64,000 nt of DNA from Actinomyces capricornis (GCF_019974135.1 NZ_AP025017.1:992001-1056000); one strand, 5' to 3'. Counted from the stretch's first letter, positions 7,447-21,584 are shown. Notes: generated from the letters alone by a model not told the origin. Program-made: numbers and translations.

Positions 7447-9615
7447 GTGACAAACCCCAGTGCGCTGTCCCCCGATACGCCCGCTCAGGCCCAGGCCCCC
7501 GCCCAGCTGCAGGAGGAGGAGCAGGACCCGTACCCATCGAAGGAACCGGTCACGGCCCGGGAACCGGACCCGCAGGAGCCCGCCCCCACCCGCACCGAGA
7601 ACGAGCTGCGCCGGCGGCTGGGACTCGACCCCCTGGAGTGGGCCCTGCCGCGGGCGGTGAGGATCCGGGGCTGGGTGGCCACCGGCGTCGTGGGTCTCAT
7701 CGCGGCCCTGACCCGGCTCATCGGCCTGAGTCATCCCAGCACACTCATGTTCGACGAGATCTACTACGTCAAGGACGCCTACGCGCTGTGGACGGTGGGC
7801 TATGAGGCGCAGTGGGCCGAGGGCTCCGACGCGCTCTTCGCCGCGGGCGATTTCTCGGGGATGTCCGCCGAGCCCAGCTATGTGGTCCACCCCCAGTTCG
7901 GCAAGTGGCTCATCGGCCTGGGCATGCAGGTCCTGGGGGCCGACTCGCCCTGGGGGTGGCGGATCGTGCCGGCCATCGCCGGCATTGCCACGGTGGTGCT
8001 GCTGGCGCGACTGACCATGCGCCTGACCCGCTCCCCCCTGCTGGCGGGGCTCGCCGGGCTGCTGCTGGCCATCGACGGCGTGGGGATCACCGAGTCGCGC
8101 ATCGGTCTGCTGGATGTCCTCATCGGGTTCTTCGCCACCCTGACCCTGTACTGCCTGGTACGCGACCGGGAGTGGTCGCGGGCCAGGCTCGCCCGCGACC
8201 TGAGTGGCACCGCCGCCAACCACCTGGCCCCCGGCGCGCATCTGCGCCCCTGGTTGTGGGCCACCGGCGTCAGCCTGGGCCTGACCTGCTCGATCAAGTG
8301 GTCGGGCCTCTATCTTCTGGCGGTGGTGGGCATCCTGGTGGTGGTGTGGGATACGACGGCGCTGCGCCAGGTCCGCACCAAGGCGTGGCTGCTGGAGGGG
8401 GTCGTCTCGCGCGGCTTCGGCGATTTCATCCGCCTGGTGCCCACGGCCCTGGTGGTCTACGTGGCCCTGTGGTGGTCCTGGTTCGTGCACGACAAGGCCT
8501 ATAAGCACGGGTGGGCCGCCGAGCAGCGGGCCAGTGGCTCCCCGATGCGCTCCTGGCTGCCGGACTCCCTCAACGACCTGCTGGAGTACCACCAGTCCAT
8601 GTACAGCTTCCATGTGGGCCTGGACTCCAAGCACCCCTATGAGTCCACGCCCGCGGGCTGGCTGCTGCAATGGCGGCCGACCTCCTTCTACTGGCCCTCG
8701 GAGGAGGAGATGGCCGGCGCCTCCTGCGGCGCCTCGCGCTGCGTGCAGGCCATCACCTCCATCGGCAATATCCCCATCTGGTGGGCGGCGATCCTGGGCC
8801 TGGTGGTGGTCCTGGTCATGGGCATCGCGGGCCGCGACTGGCGCGCCTGGGTGCCACTGGCCGGCTACCTGGGCCTGTACGTCCCCTGGTTCCAGTACCC
8901 CGACCGCACGATCTTCACCTTCTACACCGTCGCCTTCGTGCCCTTCGTAGTGCTCACCCTGACCCTGGCCCTGGGGCAGGCGACGGGGATGCTGCGACCC
9001 GTTCCCGGCTCCCGGGAGGACCGGCAGGAGGAGGCCGCCCTGGCGGCCGGATGGGTGGGCCCGGGACGACCGGCCCCGCGCGGGATCATCGCCCGTTTCC
9101 TCGGCTTCGGCCCGCAGGCCACTGCAGCCGGCAGCCGGCTGCCCGACGACGGCGCCCCCACCGACGGAGAGCGCACCGACGACGAGCGCACCGACGATGC
9201 CGACTCGGCCCCCGACGGCGTCGCAGTGCGGGAGTCCTCCGCTCAGGCCCCCGCTGATGGCTCTGCTGATGCCCCCACTGATGCTATGGACGGCTACCCC
9301 ACGGCGGGCGCGTCCCTGGAGGCCGAGGAGGTCAAGGAGCCTGAGGGCGCCGATGAGGCCGAGGCCGACAACGACCGGCAGGACGGCTCGGGCGCGGCCC
9401 GGGTGCCAGGGGTGACAGGCAGGATCCTGCGGGCCCTGTCCCCCCAGTGGACAGGCGTGCCCACCTGGCGCCTGCGCCCCGAGGGACTGCTGCTCACCGC
9501 CGTCGTCGTTGCTCTCGCCGTGGTCTTCGCCGTGCTGTGGTGGCCCCTGTGGACCGGCCAGACGGTGTCCTACGACTTCTGGCGCATGCACATGCTCCTG
9601 GAGTCCTGGATCTAG
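7447..9615 (+). CDS. pmt: Protein O-mannosyltransferase (dolichyl-P-Man-type)
   Basis: Polytopic GT-C glycosyltransferase that transfers mannose from polyprenyl-phosphomannose to exported proteins at the outer face of the membrane, 722 aa. The Asp-Glu pair in STLMFDEIYYVKDAY, in the first extracytoplasmic loop, is the signature acidic motif. Many hydrophobic segments follow through about residue 520, and a final one lies near the C-terminus. An unusual acidic Asp/Glu/Ala-rich insertion of about 120 residues (roughly 550-670) separates the last helices and is probably disordered. The start codon is GTG with TAGACT 6 nt upstream. It is adjacent to rsmI, as in many actinobacteria. The likely substrates are Ala/Pro/Thr-rich exported proteins such as those at 147 and 39609 (inference). 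Confidence 0.92.
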   Translation: MTNPSALSPDTPAQAQAPAQLQEEEQDPYPSKEPVTAREPDPQEPAPTRTENELRRRLGLDPLEWALPRAVRIRGWVATGVVGLIAALTRLIGLSHPSTLMFDEIYYVKDAYALWTVGYEAQWAEGSDALFAAGDFSGMSAEPSYVVHPQFGKWLIGLGMQVLGADSPWGWRIVPAIAGIATVVLLARLTMRLTRSPLLAGLAGLLLAIDGVGITESRIGLLDVLIGFFATLTLYCLVRDREWSRARLARDLSGTAANHLAPGAHLRPWLWATGVSLGLTCSIKWSGLYLLAVVGILVVVWDTTALRQVRTKAWLLEGVVSRGFGDFIRLVPTALVVYVALWWSWFVHDKAYKHGWAAEQRASGSPMRSWLPDSLNDLLEYHQSMYSFHVGLDSKHPYESTPAGWLLQWRPTSFYWPSEEEMAGASCGASRCVQAITSIGNIPIWWAAILGLVVVLVMGIAGRDWRAWVPLAGYLGLYVPWFQYPDRTIFTFYTVAFVPFVVLTLTLALGQATGMLRPVPGSREDRQEEAALAAGWVGPGRPAPRGIIARFLGFGPQATAAGSRLPDDGAPTDGERTDDERTDDADSAPDGVAVRESSAQAPADGSADAPTDAMDGYPTAGASLEAEEVKEPEGADEAEADNDRQDGSGAARVPGVTGRILRALSPQWTGVPTWRLRPEGLLLTAVVVALAVVFAVLWWPLWTGQTVSYDFWRMHMLLESWI

Positions 9616-9725
9616 ATCATGGGTCCTCAGATGGGTGTCGAGGGCTCCTATGACGGCTGCGCAGTGCCGTCCCGCGACGCCCGCCCCTGCCCTACCCCAG
9701 CATCACAGAGAGGAGTCCCCCTCCC

Positions 9726-10568
9726 ATGACACTCCGGGCAGAACGCTCGGCCCAGGGCTGTGAGGCCGATGCGCTGGAGCGCGCCCTGCGCCGTCAGGCG
9801 CGGCGCAGCCAGGCGCTTCTGGTGCTCTCGGCCCTGCTCTCATGCCTCCTGGTGGCGGCAGCGGCGCTGGTCATCGTCATCGATCCACTGGATGAGCCGC
9901 TGCTGCGCGCCGCCGCCTCGGCCTTCTTCTTCCCCTTCGCCGCGGTCATCCTGCACCGGTACAAGGCGGCGGCGGATCGCATGCACCTGGCGCCGATCAC
10001 CCGTAACCAGCTCCCCGAGGTCCACCGGATCCTGGAGGAGCTCTGCCGGGAGGCGGGCCTGAGCCGCACCCCACGGCTCTTCCTGACCAAGGATCCCAGC
10101 ATCGACCCATGCACGATGACCCCGGGCCTGCGCCCCCACCTCGTCCTGGGCACCGACTTCCTGGCGGGCTGCCGTGAGAACGGCACGCCCGAGGCGCTGC
10201 GCTTCATGCTCGCCCACCAGGTGGGCCATATGGTCCTGAACCATCACACGAGGCGCTGGCTGTGGCTGTCCACCGCGATCCTGGGCACGCCGGTGCTCCG
10301 GGGCGTGTTCATCCGCCTCCTTGAGTTCAACGCCGATCTGTGGGCGGCCAGGGCCGTGCCCGAGGGCGCGGAGCGGGCCCTGGCCCTGTGCGCCGTCGGC
10401 AAGGACAACTACCCCTACCTCCATGGCGCTGAGCAGGCCGAGCACTGGGAGACCCGTCGGGACGTCCTGGGTCAGGTGGCCTACCTCTCGGCCACGCAGG
10501 TCTCAGCCGCCGAGCGAGTGAGCCAGCTGCACCGCCACGGGCTGCGCCTGCGCACCTCGCTGCACTGA
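9726..10568 (+). CDS. M48-like membrane protein with inactivated HQxxH site
   Basis: 280 aa. Two transmembrane segments (about residues 34-55 and 60-78) are followed by an M48/HtpX-type peptidase domain. The zinc motif HExxH reads H164-Q-V-G-H168: the general-base Glu is Gln (codon CAG). Both His and the downstream Glu/Asp ligands (LLEFNADLWAA) remain. Glu-to-Gln at this position abolishes catalysis in gluzincins in general, so this should be a zinc-binding but proteolytically dead paralogue (inference). Its intact relative is at 12231, with the same two-helix N-terminus and a recognisably similar block (PFAAVILHR here, PFAAFILIR there). GAGAGGAG precedes the ATG by 11 nt. It might act as a decoy, chaperone or regulator of the active peptidase. 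Confidence 0.8.
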   Translation: MTLRAERSAQGCEADALERALRRQARRSQALLVLSALLSCLLVAAAALVIVIDPLDEPLLRAAASAFFFPFAAVILHRYKAAADRMHLAPITRNQLPEVHRILEELCREAGLSRTPRLFLTKDPSIDPCTMTPGLRPHLVLGTDFLAGCRENGTPEALRFMLAHQVGHMVLNHHTRRWLWLSTAILGTPVLRGVFIRLLEFNADLWAARAVPEGAERALALCAVGKDNYPYLHGAEQAEHWETRRDVLGQVAYLSATQVSAAERVSQLHRHGLRLRTSLH

Positions 10569-10638
10569 TCGGGGCGCACGGGTGCACCGGCCCGCCGCCG
10601 GCACCTGGGCCGCTGGCGCGGTGCGCCTTCCTACGGCG

Positions 10639-10728
10639 CGGTGGAGCCTGGCCCGCACGGGCGGGTCGGCCCCGAGCACGTAGGCCGGGCAGCGCTTCTC
10701 GGTGGAGCCTGGCCCGCACGGGCGGGTC
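10639..10728. repeat. Pair of 29-bp direct repeats, each a small hairpin
   Basis: A 29-bp sequence at 10639-10667 is repeated exactly at 10700-10728. Each copy contains the self-complementary gcccgcacgggc. The second copy overlaps the stop codon of the minus-strand gene at 10727. Lying between convergent genes, the pair may provide transcription termination in both directions. The perfect identity suggests recent duplication. Confidence 0.8.
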
Positions 10729-12160
10729 AGTGGGAGGCGCGGAGGCGGGCGGCCTGCCGCTCCTCCTTTCGGAAGCGCTCCCACTGCTGGCAGGCGCGGG
10801 CCGACATCGCCAGGAGTGCCAGGACGTTGAGCGCCGTGGAGACGATGAGCCCCCAGGAGGCCTGACGCACCCCGATGGCGAGGACCTGCGTCATCATGTT
10901 GGTCATGTTCAGGGTCAGGAGCACCATGAGTGCGATGCGGCACCGCGGGTGCCCCAGCCAGGTGGCGATCGCCAGGATGATGGTGACGATCATGATGACC
11001 CCCGCGAGGACGACCATGGCTGCGGCGAAGGCCTCCCCGGTCTGCGTACCGTCGGAGGCCCTCACCTCGCCGATGGCCTGGGAGAACGCACCGCCCAGGA
11101 AGAAGGTCACGAAGTCGTTGATGACCATGAGCGCCAGCAGCACGATGGCCCCGATGAGCTCGGGCGGGCGGCTCCGGCGCGCCCCGGCCTCCTCCTGGCG
11201 GGCTCTGGCGAGCTCGGCATCGTGCCGGGGGCTCTGCGGGCCCGGGACCACCTCGCTGAGGTCGAGGACGTAGAGGTCGCCGTCGGTGATGATGCGGTCA
11301 CCGCCGCCGTTCTTGTCGTGGTAGGCGGTGAAGTAGTCGTTCCAGATCTCGAGCTCGGCCGCACTGCTGGCCCAGCGCACGTCGTCGACGACGTAGTCGC
11401 GCTCGATATCGATATCGGCGTCGATCTTGTGGGTGACTTGGAAGGTGAGGGCGGAGAAGCCCACGGAGCGGTCGTAGGTGGCGCCCGCCAGCCAGTCGAC
11501 CTGCTGGCCTCCGGGGAGCAGCCAGTTGTCCGGGGTGCGCCAGAAGCGGATGTGGTGGCGCTGGGCGGGGTTGCCCTCGACCTCCTTCTGGTAGGCGAAG
11601 TCCTGCTTGCGGCCGAAGAGCATGAGGTCGGAGACCGGCGCTGCGGGATAGGAGCGGCGCATGACGGAGGAGACGATGATGCCCCAGGAGGAGCGCAGCG
11701 TGATGGGGTCGGCGCGCACCCAGCCCGCTGCGGTCATCGCCTCATGGATGTCCTCCTCCTCGCCCCGCAGGGCGAGGTTGACGGGGTCCCCAAGGAGGCC
11801 GTCGGCGGTCCGGGTACGGCCGATGAAGTAGTCGGGCACGTAGAGCCAGGTGAGAACCTGGTGCATGCGGGGCAGGGCCAGGTAGGCCAGGACTGCCCAG
11901 AAGCAGATGACGCCGACGACGAAGCGGGCGCTGAGGTGCCATCCTGAGCCGAGCAGCAGCCACGCCAGCCACAATGTGCCCAGAGCGGCGATAGCGAAGA
12001 ACACGGCGTCGATGACATCGTCGATGCTCCAGGGCCGGGCGTCGGACATGGAGAGTTTGTCCGAGCTGGTCCGGTAGACGGGCCTAGTGGAGGGCCGGGG
12101 CCGAGTGGTGGGCCTGGCCTGCGAGACGCCGGGAGAGCCGCTTTGCGAGGATGCCATCAT
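10727..12160 (-). CDS. LssY_C-domain membrane protein
   Basis: 477 aa. After a Ser/Pro/Thr-rich N-terminus, two transmembrane segments (about 55-75 and 83-103) precede a soluble LssY_C-like domain (about 135-330): GDPVNLAL, then AMTAAGWVRADPITL, PAAPVSDLMLFGRKQDFAYQ and RHHIRFWRTPD, all typical of the family. Three further hydrophobic segments follow near the C-terminus. LssY_C is named from a Legionella type I secretion locus, but its biochemical role is unknown. The ATG at 12160 has TAGATT 6 nt upstream. It lies 70 bp after the active M48 gene on the same strand, and the M48 pseudo-paralogue is convergent with it, so the three may work together in the membrane. Confidence 0.75.
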   Translation of the reverse strand: MMASSQSGSPGVSQARPTTRPRPSTRPVYRTSSDKLSMSDARPWSIDDVIDAVFFAIAALGTLWLAWLLLGSGWHLSARFVVGVICFWAVLAYLALPRMHQVLTWLYVPDYFIGRTRTADGLLGDPVNLALRGEEEDIHEAMTAAGWVRADPITLRSSWGIIVSSVMRRSYPAAPVSDLMLFGRKQDFAYQKEVEGNPAQRHHIRFWRTPDNWLLPGGQQVDWLAGATYDRSVGFSALTFQVTHKIDADIDIERDYVVDDVRWASSAAELEIWNDYFTAYHDKNGGGDRIITDGDLYVLDLSEVVPGPQSPRHDAELARARQEEAGARRSRPPELIGAIVLLALMVINDFVTFFLGGAFSQAIGEVRASDGTQTGEAFAAAMVVLAGVIMIVTIILAIATWLGHPRCRIALMVLLTLNMTNMMTQVLAIGVRQASWGLIVSTALNVLALLAMSARACQQWERFRKEERQAARLRASH

Positions 12161-12166
12161 GCGCCC

Positions 12167-12172
12167 AATCTA
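12167..12172 (-). promoter_or_regulatory. Leaderless -10 of the LssY_C gene
   Basis: TAGATT, then 6 nt, then the ATG at 12160. It suggests that this gene has its own promoter despite the M48 gene 70 bp upstream. Confidence 0.55.
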
Positions 12173-12230
12173 TAACTCCGGTGCTGGCACCGGCATGATG
12201 ACGGCGCCGGTGGACCGGGAGCACCAGACG

Positions 12231-13184
12231 CTACAGCATCCTGCCGTGCACGTCCCATTGCCCCTGGGAGGCGGCACGGAGGGCCTCCATACGGCGGAAT
12301 CCCACGGCGTGGCTAGACAGGAGGTTGACGATGCGCAGCCAGATGCCATCCTTGTGGGTGGTCATGGAATGCATGTACTCATCGAGGTCCATGCGCGCAC
12401 CCATGTGCTTACCCGCGTAGAGGATACGGGCCACCTCCAGGGCTCCATGCGGACTGACGAATGCCGCCGTCCGATCGGCGGTGTACTCCTGGGCGCGGGT
12501 CAGGGAGGTATCGAGCCTGAGCAGTGCCAGCGCCGGGTGCAGAATCGTGCGCCAGATACTGACGTGCCCGCACTTGATGTGAGCGAGCTCGTGGGCGAGC
12601 ACGAATCTCAGGCCCTCGATGTTCCCGTGATCGTAGGCGGTATCGACCAGATCACTATGAAGGACGACGTAGCCCCTCGTGACAGCGCATTTGCTGGCGA
12701 AGGCGTTCATGACCCCGTTACCGTTGACGAGGTAGACGCGGGGGATGCGGTCGTTCGCGCGGGGTGCGTCCGCGGTGAATCCCATGACGGGGAAGAGCTC
12801 CTGGAGCAGGCCCCAGATCTCGGGGAACTGCTTGCTGGTGACCTCCACACCGTTGGCGATGGTGCTCCAGTACTGGAAGCGGATGAGGATGAACGCCGCG
12901 AATGGCGCCAGGAAGAGGGCAGGAATGACCCCGCTGAGGTATCCCGGCAGCTCCTGGCGATGAAGCAGGAGGACGATCGCTGCCACGATGAGGGCGACGT
13001 TGAGGAGCAGCGCGAGCACGATCATCGGTACTTCAGCGCGGTGCCTGAGCGCTGAGACCGAGGGCAGCCGCCTCGCTGTTGACGGCGGTTCGCTCTCACT
13101 CCTGGACGCGGGCATGGCCCCGTCATGCCCGGCGCCGACGCGCCGCGCAGCCTGATCGTCAGCCGCGCTCTGAGAGCCTGGCAT
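12231..13184 (-). CDS. M48-family membrane metallopeptidase (HtpX-like)
   Basis: 317 aa. Two transmembrane helices (about residues 52-75 and 82-104) are followed by the peptidase domain with an intact H198-E-L-A-H202 zinc motif and the third-ligand segment AQEYTADRTAAF. HtpX-type enzymes cut misfolded or damaged membrane proteins on the cytoplasmic side. The open frame continues upstream through the 5S gene, but the real start is the ATG at 13184: GGAG lies 5 nt before it and the 5S gene lies beyond. Codon choice is less GC-biased than in the neighbours. The intact paralogue of the gene at 9726 is followed on the same strand by the LssY_C gene. Substrates are unknown. Confidence 0.85.
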   Translation of the reverse strand: MPGSQSAADDQAARRVGAGHDGAMPASRSESEPPSTARRLPSVSALRHRAEVPMIVLALLLNVALIVAAIVLLLHRQELPGYLSGVIPALFLAPFAAFILIRFQYWSTIANGVEVTSKQFPEIWGLLQELFPVMGFTADAPRANDRIPRVYLVNGNGVMNAFASKCAVTRGYVVLHSDLVDTAYDHGNIEGLRFVLAHELAHIKCGHVSIWRTILHPALALLRLDTSLTRAQEYTADRTAAFVSPHGALEVARILYAGKHMGARMDLDEYMHSMTTHKDGIWLRIVNLLSSHAVGFRRMEALRAASQGQWDVHGRML

Positions 13185-13234
13185 CGTTGCTCCATTCGCA
13201 GACAGTGTGGGATGGCGAAGGGTGGGGATGATAC

Positions 13235-13279
13235 CGGCCCCGCACGCCCCTTTTTTTTGTGGTGGGGTGTGCGGGGCCG
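13235..13279 (-). terminator. rrn operon terminator-like hairpin
   Basis: Immediately downstream of 5S on the transcribed minus strand, the 11-nt arms 13235-13245 and 13269-13279 pair perfectly. The loop contains eight A residues on the RNA strand. A stable GC hairpin at the end of an rRNA operon is best explained as a terminator. Confidence 0.6.
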
Positions 13280-13291
13280 TTGTGGTGTGTG

Positions 13292-13407
13292 CTCGGTGGT
13301 GTCCTACTCTCCCGCACCCTGGCGGGTGCAGTACCATCGGCGCTGGCTGGCTTAGCTTCCGGGTTCGGGATGGGTCCGGGCGTTTCCCTGCCGCTGTGAC
13401 CACCGAG
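13292..13407 (-). rRNA. rrf: 5S ribosomal RNA
   Basis: About 116 nt. The ends pair (ctcggtggt at the low-coordinate end, accaccgag at the high end), as in the 5S terminal helix, and the inside carries the standard loops (TCCCGAACCCGGAAG on the RNA strand). It is the last gene of the rrn operon, about 285 bp after the 23S gene. Confidence 0.95.
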
Positions 13408-13605
13408 ACGTCTATAGGGTGGGCCGCTGTGTGGTGGGTGGGCCCTTGGGTCACCCTCCCTGCCTTTTTGGTGTGCCTTGTGTGGGCGGCGGGGGGTGGT
13501 GGTTGGTCGTCTATAGTGTTATGTGGTGTGATCCGGGTGTTGTCCCGGGGGGTGTGCCCCCACACACGCACTCGCATTCTCTTGCGCGGGTGTGTGTGGG
13601 TGGTT

Positions 13606-13634
13606 GGGTTGGTTGTGGACCGTATAGTGGGCGC
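13606..13634 (-). other. 3' half of the pre-23S processing stem
   Basis: This 29-nt stretch of the 23S-5S spacer is complementary to 16990-17018 in the 16S-23S spacer at 27 of 29 positions. In the precursor the two would pair and loop out the whole 23S, giving the double-stranded stalk that RNase III-type enzymes cut. Complementary A/C- and U/G-rich tracts closer to the mature ends extend the stalk. Confidence 0.75.
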
Positions 13635-13691
13635 TTGGTGTGTGTGGTGCTCGCGTGCTCTCACCCGCCCCATGAGTCTTGGGTGGGTGTG

Positions 13692-18902
<5,211 letters not shown>

Positions 18903-19143
18903 AAACAATCAGAGAAAACTATCCCCATGGCCCAACCCACCCCACAAAAAACAAGGCAGGCAAACCAAAAACAAAACAGACCCAACAACAACCCCACACA
19001 CCACACAAAACATGCAGCACACAGAACCATCATCAAGCCCAACATGGCATAAAAAACATGACACACTATCGAGATCTCAAACAACACACCCAGCGGGCTT
19101 TTCAGAAGAAACTCTCCTGAAGCCTCCCGAAGGCGACCGGACT

Positions 19144-19173
19144 AGTTTATGCGAGTTGCGACTTTGAAATCAA
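19144..19173 (-). promoter_or_regulatory. rrn promoter P2 (proximal)
   Basis: Minus strand: -35 TTGATT at 19168-19173, 18-nt spacer, -10 TAAACT at 19144-19149, about 240 nt before the 16S 5' end. A G+C-rich stem (cctcccgaagg region) lies downstream in the leader. Confidence 0.65.
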
Positions 19174-19309
19174 ATCAGAATCTCGTGACCCTGGTCTCGA
19201 AGTCGCGCCCCGCCCTCCTGATCGGAATTCAGCGATGCTGAATCCTTATCGGTCAAGGAGCCTCGTCCGAACTGCTTGGAGGCCTTGCCGGCCCCTGGCA
19301 GCGGAGAGA

Positions 19310-19340
19310 ACTCTAACCCTGAGGCGGGCCCGACTGTCAA
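19310..19340 (-). promoter_or_regulatory. rrn promoter P1 (distal)
   Basis: Minus strand: consensus -35 TTGACA at 19335-19340 and -10 TTAGAG/TAGAGT at 19310-19316 with an 18-19-nt spacer. Together with P2 this gives the tandem promoters usual for actinobacterial rrn operons. A short inverted repeat (ATTCAGC-GAT-GCTGAAT, 19227-19243) lies between them. Confidence 0.7.
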
Positions 19341-19491
19341 ACAGATTCTGCGTGACCTGCAACACGAGAGCCCCGAGGGCTGTTTCCCGTTCCCTCTCGG
19401 CCCTCCCCACCACTGCCCTCATCCCCTGAATCCACAGTCGGCGCCCGCGCAGCCCGCAGAAGCCAGTCGGGCCCAGCCCTGCTCGCCCCTG

Positions 19492-21570
19492 TCAGTCCTC
19501 CCCGGCGGCCTCACCCGTCGACGCGGCCGGTGAGCCCGCGGTCGCCGGCACTGCGGCACCGCCGTCGGGCACCTGGGCGCCGCCGGTGCGGGCCATGCGG
19601 TACAGCGCCCACACCACCGCGAGGAACAGCGCAGTCCCCAGCCAGGTGGCGATGCCCGTGAAGCTCTCGGGCACCACCGCCAGCGGCTCCTCCTCACCGG
19701 TACCGGCAACGATCCCGGCGAAGACCACCCCGTAGAGGCTCTCCCCCACGATGAGGCCGGTGGCCATGAGCGTGCCCAGGCGCTTGACCTTCTCGGGGTT
19801 GGCGGAGCGATCGGCCCAGCGGTCGTGGATGAGCCCCAGGAGCGCGCCGATGGGGATGATGAGCGTCACGGCCGCCGGCAGGTACATGCCCATGCCCACC
19901 GCCAGCGGGGGCAGGACCTTGTTCGACGTCGTGCGCCGAAGCACCTCGTCGATGACGATGACCCCAACGCCGATCGCAGCCCCCAGCCCCAGGAGGCCCC
20001 AGTCGATGGAGCCGCCGAAGACCCCGGAGACCAGGGAGGAGATGAGGGAGGCCTGAGGGGCCGCCAGGGCCTTGTCCCCCGCACCGGGCGCCCCGGCGAA
20101 GCCGAAGGCGGCCTGCATGAGGTCGAGCACCGGCGGGATGACCACCGCGCCGAAGAGCACACCGATGATCAGGGCGACCTGCTGCTTCCAAGGCGTGGCG
20201 CCCACCAGCTGACCGGTCTTGAGGTCCTGGAGGTTGTCATTGGAGATGGTGGCGACCCCGAAGACGATGGCCGTGGTGAACAGCGTGTAGGCGATGAGCG
20301 CATCGGTCTGATCGCCGTCGGCGGCCCCCGCCACCGCCCGGATGAGCAGGGCGGCGGTGATCGCGGCCAGGATGCCCACACCGGAGATCGGCGAGTTCGA
20401 GGCGCCGATGAGCCCGGCCATGTAGCCGCAGACCGAGGCCACGGCCAGGCCGGTGAGGAAGACGTAGAGGACCGCCACGATGACCAGGCCCCAGGCGCTG
20501 CCCGTGAGCATGGTGTCCTTGACGAAGAGCCACAGCAGAACCCCGATGGGGAGCATGGCGGCCACGGTGGTGCCCGCCACCACCTTGATGGACAGGTCCT
20601 GCTCGGTCAGGGGCACCTCCTGGCCGCTGGCGCGCCGGGCACTGGAGGCCATGGACTCGCGGATACCGCCCACGATGGGGCCCAGGATCTTCAGGAAGGT
20701 CCAGATGGCGGCCACGGCGATCGCGCCGGCACCGATGAAGCGCACATCCTGGGCGAAGATCGTGCTGGCCAGCTCGGCCAGGCCCTCCTTGCCGTCCACG
20801 CCGGCCGCCTGCCCACTGGTGCGCAGGGGCAGGAGGATGAGGTAGGAGATGACCAGGCCCACGATCATGGCGATACCCACCCCGATGCCCACCAGGTGCC
20901 CGACGCCGATGAGCGCCAGGGACAGGGAGGTGCCGATCGCCGTCGCCCCGCTGCCGACGCGGAAGACGGCGTTGAGACTGGTCCCGATCGCCTTGAGCGA
21001 GGTGAGCAGGGACATCCCGGCCGAGGCCAGGGCGCCCCACAGGATGATCCTCAGCCCCTGCTGGGACTCCTGGGTGCCCTCGTGGGTATCGCCCGCGCGC
21101 AGCACCTCGGCCCCGGCCACGCCCTCGGGGTAGGGCAGGTCGGAGTGGGTGACCAGGGCGCGGCGCAGGGGGATGGAGTACATGACGCCGAGGGTGCCGC
21201 CCAGGGCGATGATGAAGACCGTCGTCCAGTAGGGGAAGCCGGTCCACCAGCCGATGATCACCAGGCCGGGGAGGACGAAGATGATCGCCGACAGGGTGCC
21301 GGCCGCTGAGGCGATCGTCTGGACGATGTTGTTCTCCTGGATCGTGTGATCCGCGAAGTGGCGCAGGATCGCCATGGAGATGACGGCGGCCGGGATGGAG
21401 GTGGCGAAGGTCAGCCCCACCTTGAGCCCCAGGTAGACGTTGGCGGCGGTGAAGACCAGGGTGATGACACCGCCGATGACGATGCCGCGCAGGGTCAGCT
21501 CCTTGATGGCGGCACCGGTCCCAGCGGACGGCGCCCGGCCTGCGCCGGTGGAGGGTGATGAGGACATCAT
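19492..21570 (-). CDS. OPT-family oligopeptide/metal-chelate transporter
   Basis: About 692 aa with roughly 14-16 hydrophobic segments covering almost the whole length, and family motifs GLKVGLTFATSIPAAV near the N-terminus and LPYPEGVAGAEVLRAGD at about residue 150. The bacterial branch of OPT imports oligopeptides or metal complexes by proton coupling. No ATP-binding domain is present. The ATG at 21570 (followed by a second ATG) is preferred. The open frame reaches a TTG at 21588 that would overlap the stop codon of the gene at 21585. It is probably cotranscribed with the NmrA-like gene upstream, ends about 150 bp from rrn promoter P1, and reads in the same direction as rrn. Confidence 0.88.
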   Translation of the reverse strand: MMSSSPSTGAGRAPSAGTGAAIKELTLRGIVIGGVITLVFTAANVYLGLKVGLTFATSIPAAVISMAILRHFADHTIQENNIVQTIASAAGTLSAIIFVLPGLVIIGWWTGFPYWTTVFIIALGGTLGVMYSIPLRRALVTHSDLPYPEGVAGAEVLRAGDTHEGTQESQQGLRIILWGALASAGMSLLTSLKAIGTSLNAVFRVGSGATAIGTSLSLALIGVGHLVGIGVGIAMIVGLVISYLILLPLRTSGQAAGVDGKEGLAELASTIFAQDVRFIGAGAIAVAAIWTFLKILGPIVGGIRESMASSARRASGQEVPLTEQDLSIKVVAGTTVAAMLPIGVLLWLFVKDTMLTGSAWGLVIVAVLYVFLTGLAVASVCGYMAGLIGASNSPISGVGILAAITAALLIRAVAGAADGDQTDALIAYTLFTTAIVFGVATISNDNLQDLKTGQLVGATPWKQQVALIIGVLFGAVVIPPVLDLMQAAFGFAGAPGAGDKALAAPQASLISSLVSGVFGGSIDWGLLGLGAAIGVGVIVIDEVLRRTTSNKVLPPLAVGMGMYLPAAVTLIIPIGALLGLIHDRWADRSANPEKVKRLGTLMATGLIVGESLYGVVFAGIVAGTGEEEPLAVVPESFTGIATWLGTALFLAVVWALYRMARTGGAQVPDGGAAVPATAGSPAASTGEAAGED

Positions 21571-21584
21571 GCTTACTTTCGCAT

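Noticed and set aside
12231..13673. 480-aa version of the M48 peptidase
   Set aside because: Its N-terminus would be encoded by the 5S rRNA gene and spacer. The ATG at 13184 with a ribosome site is the real start.
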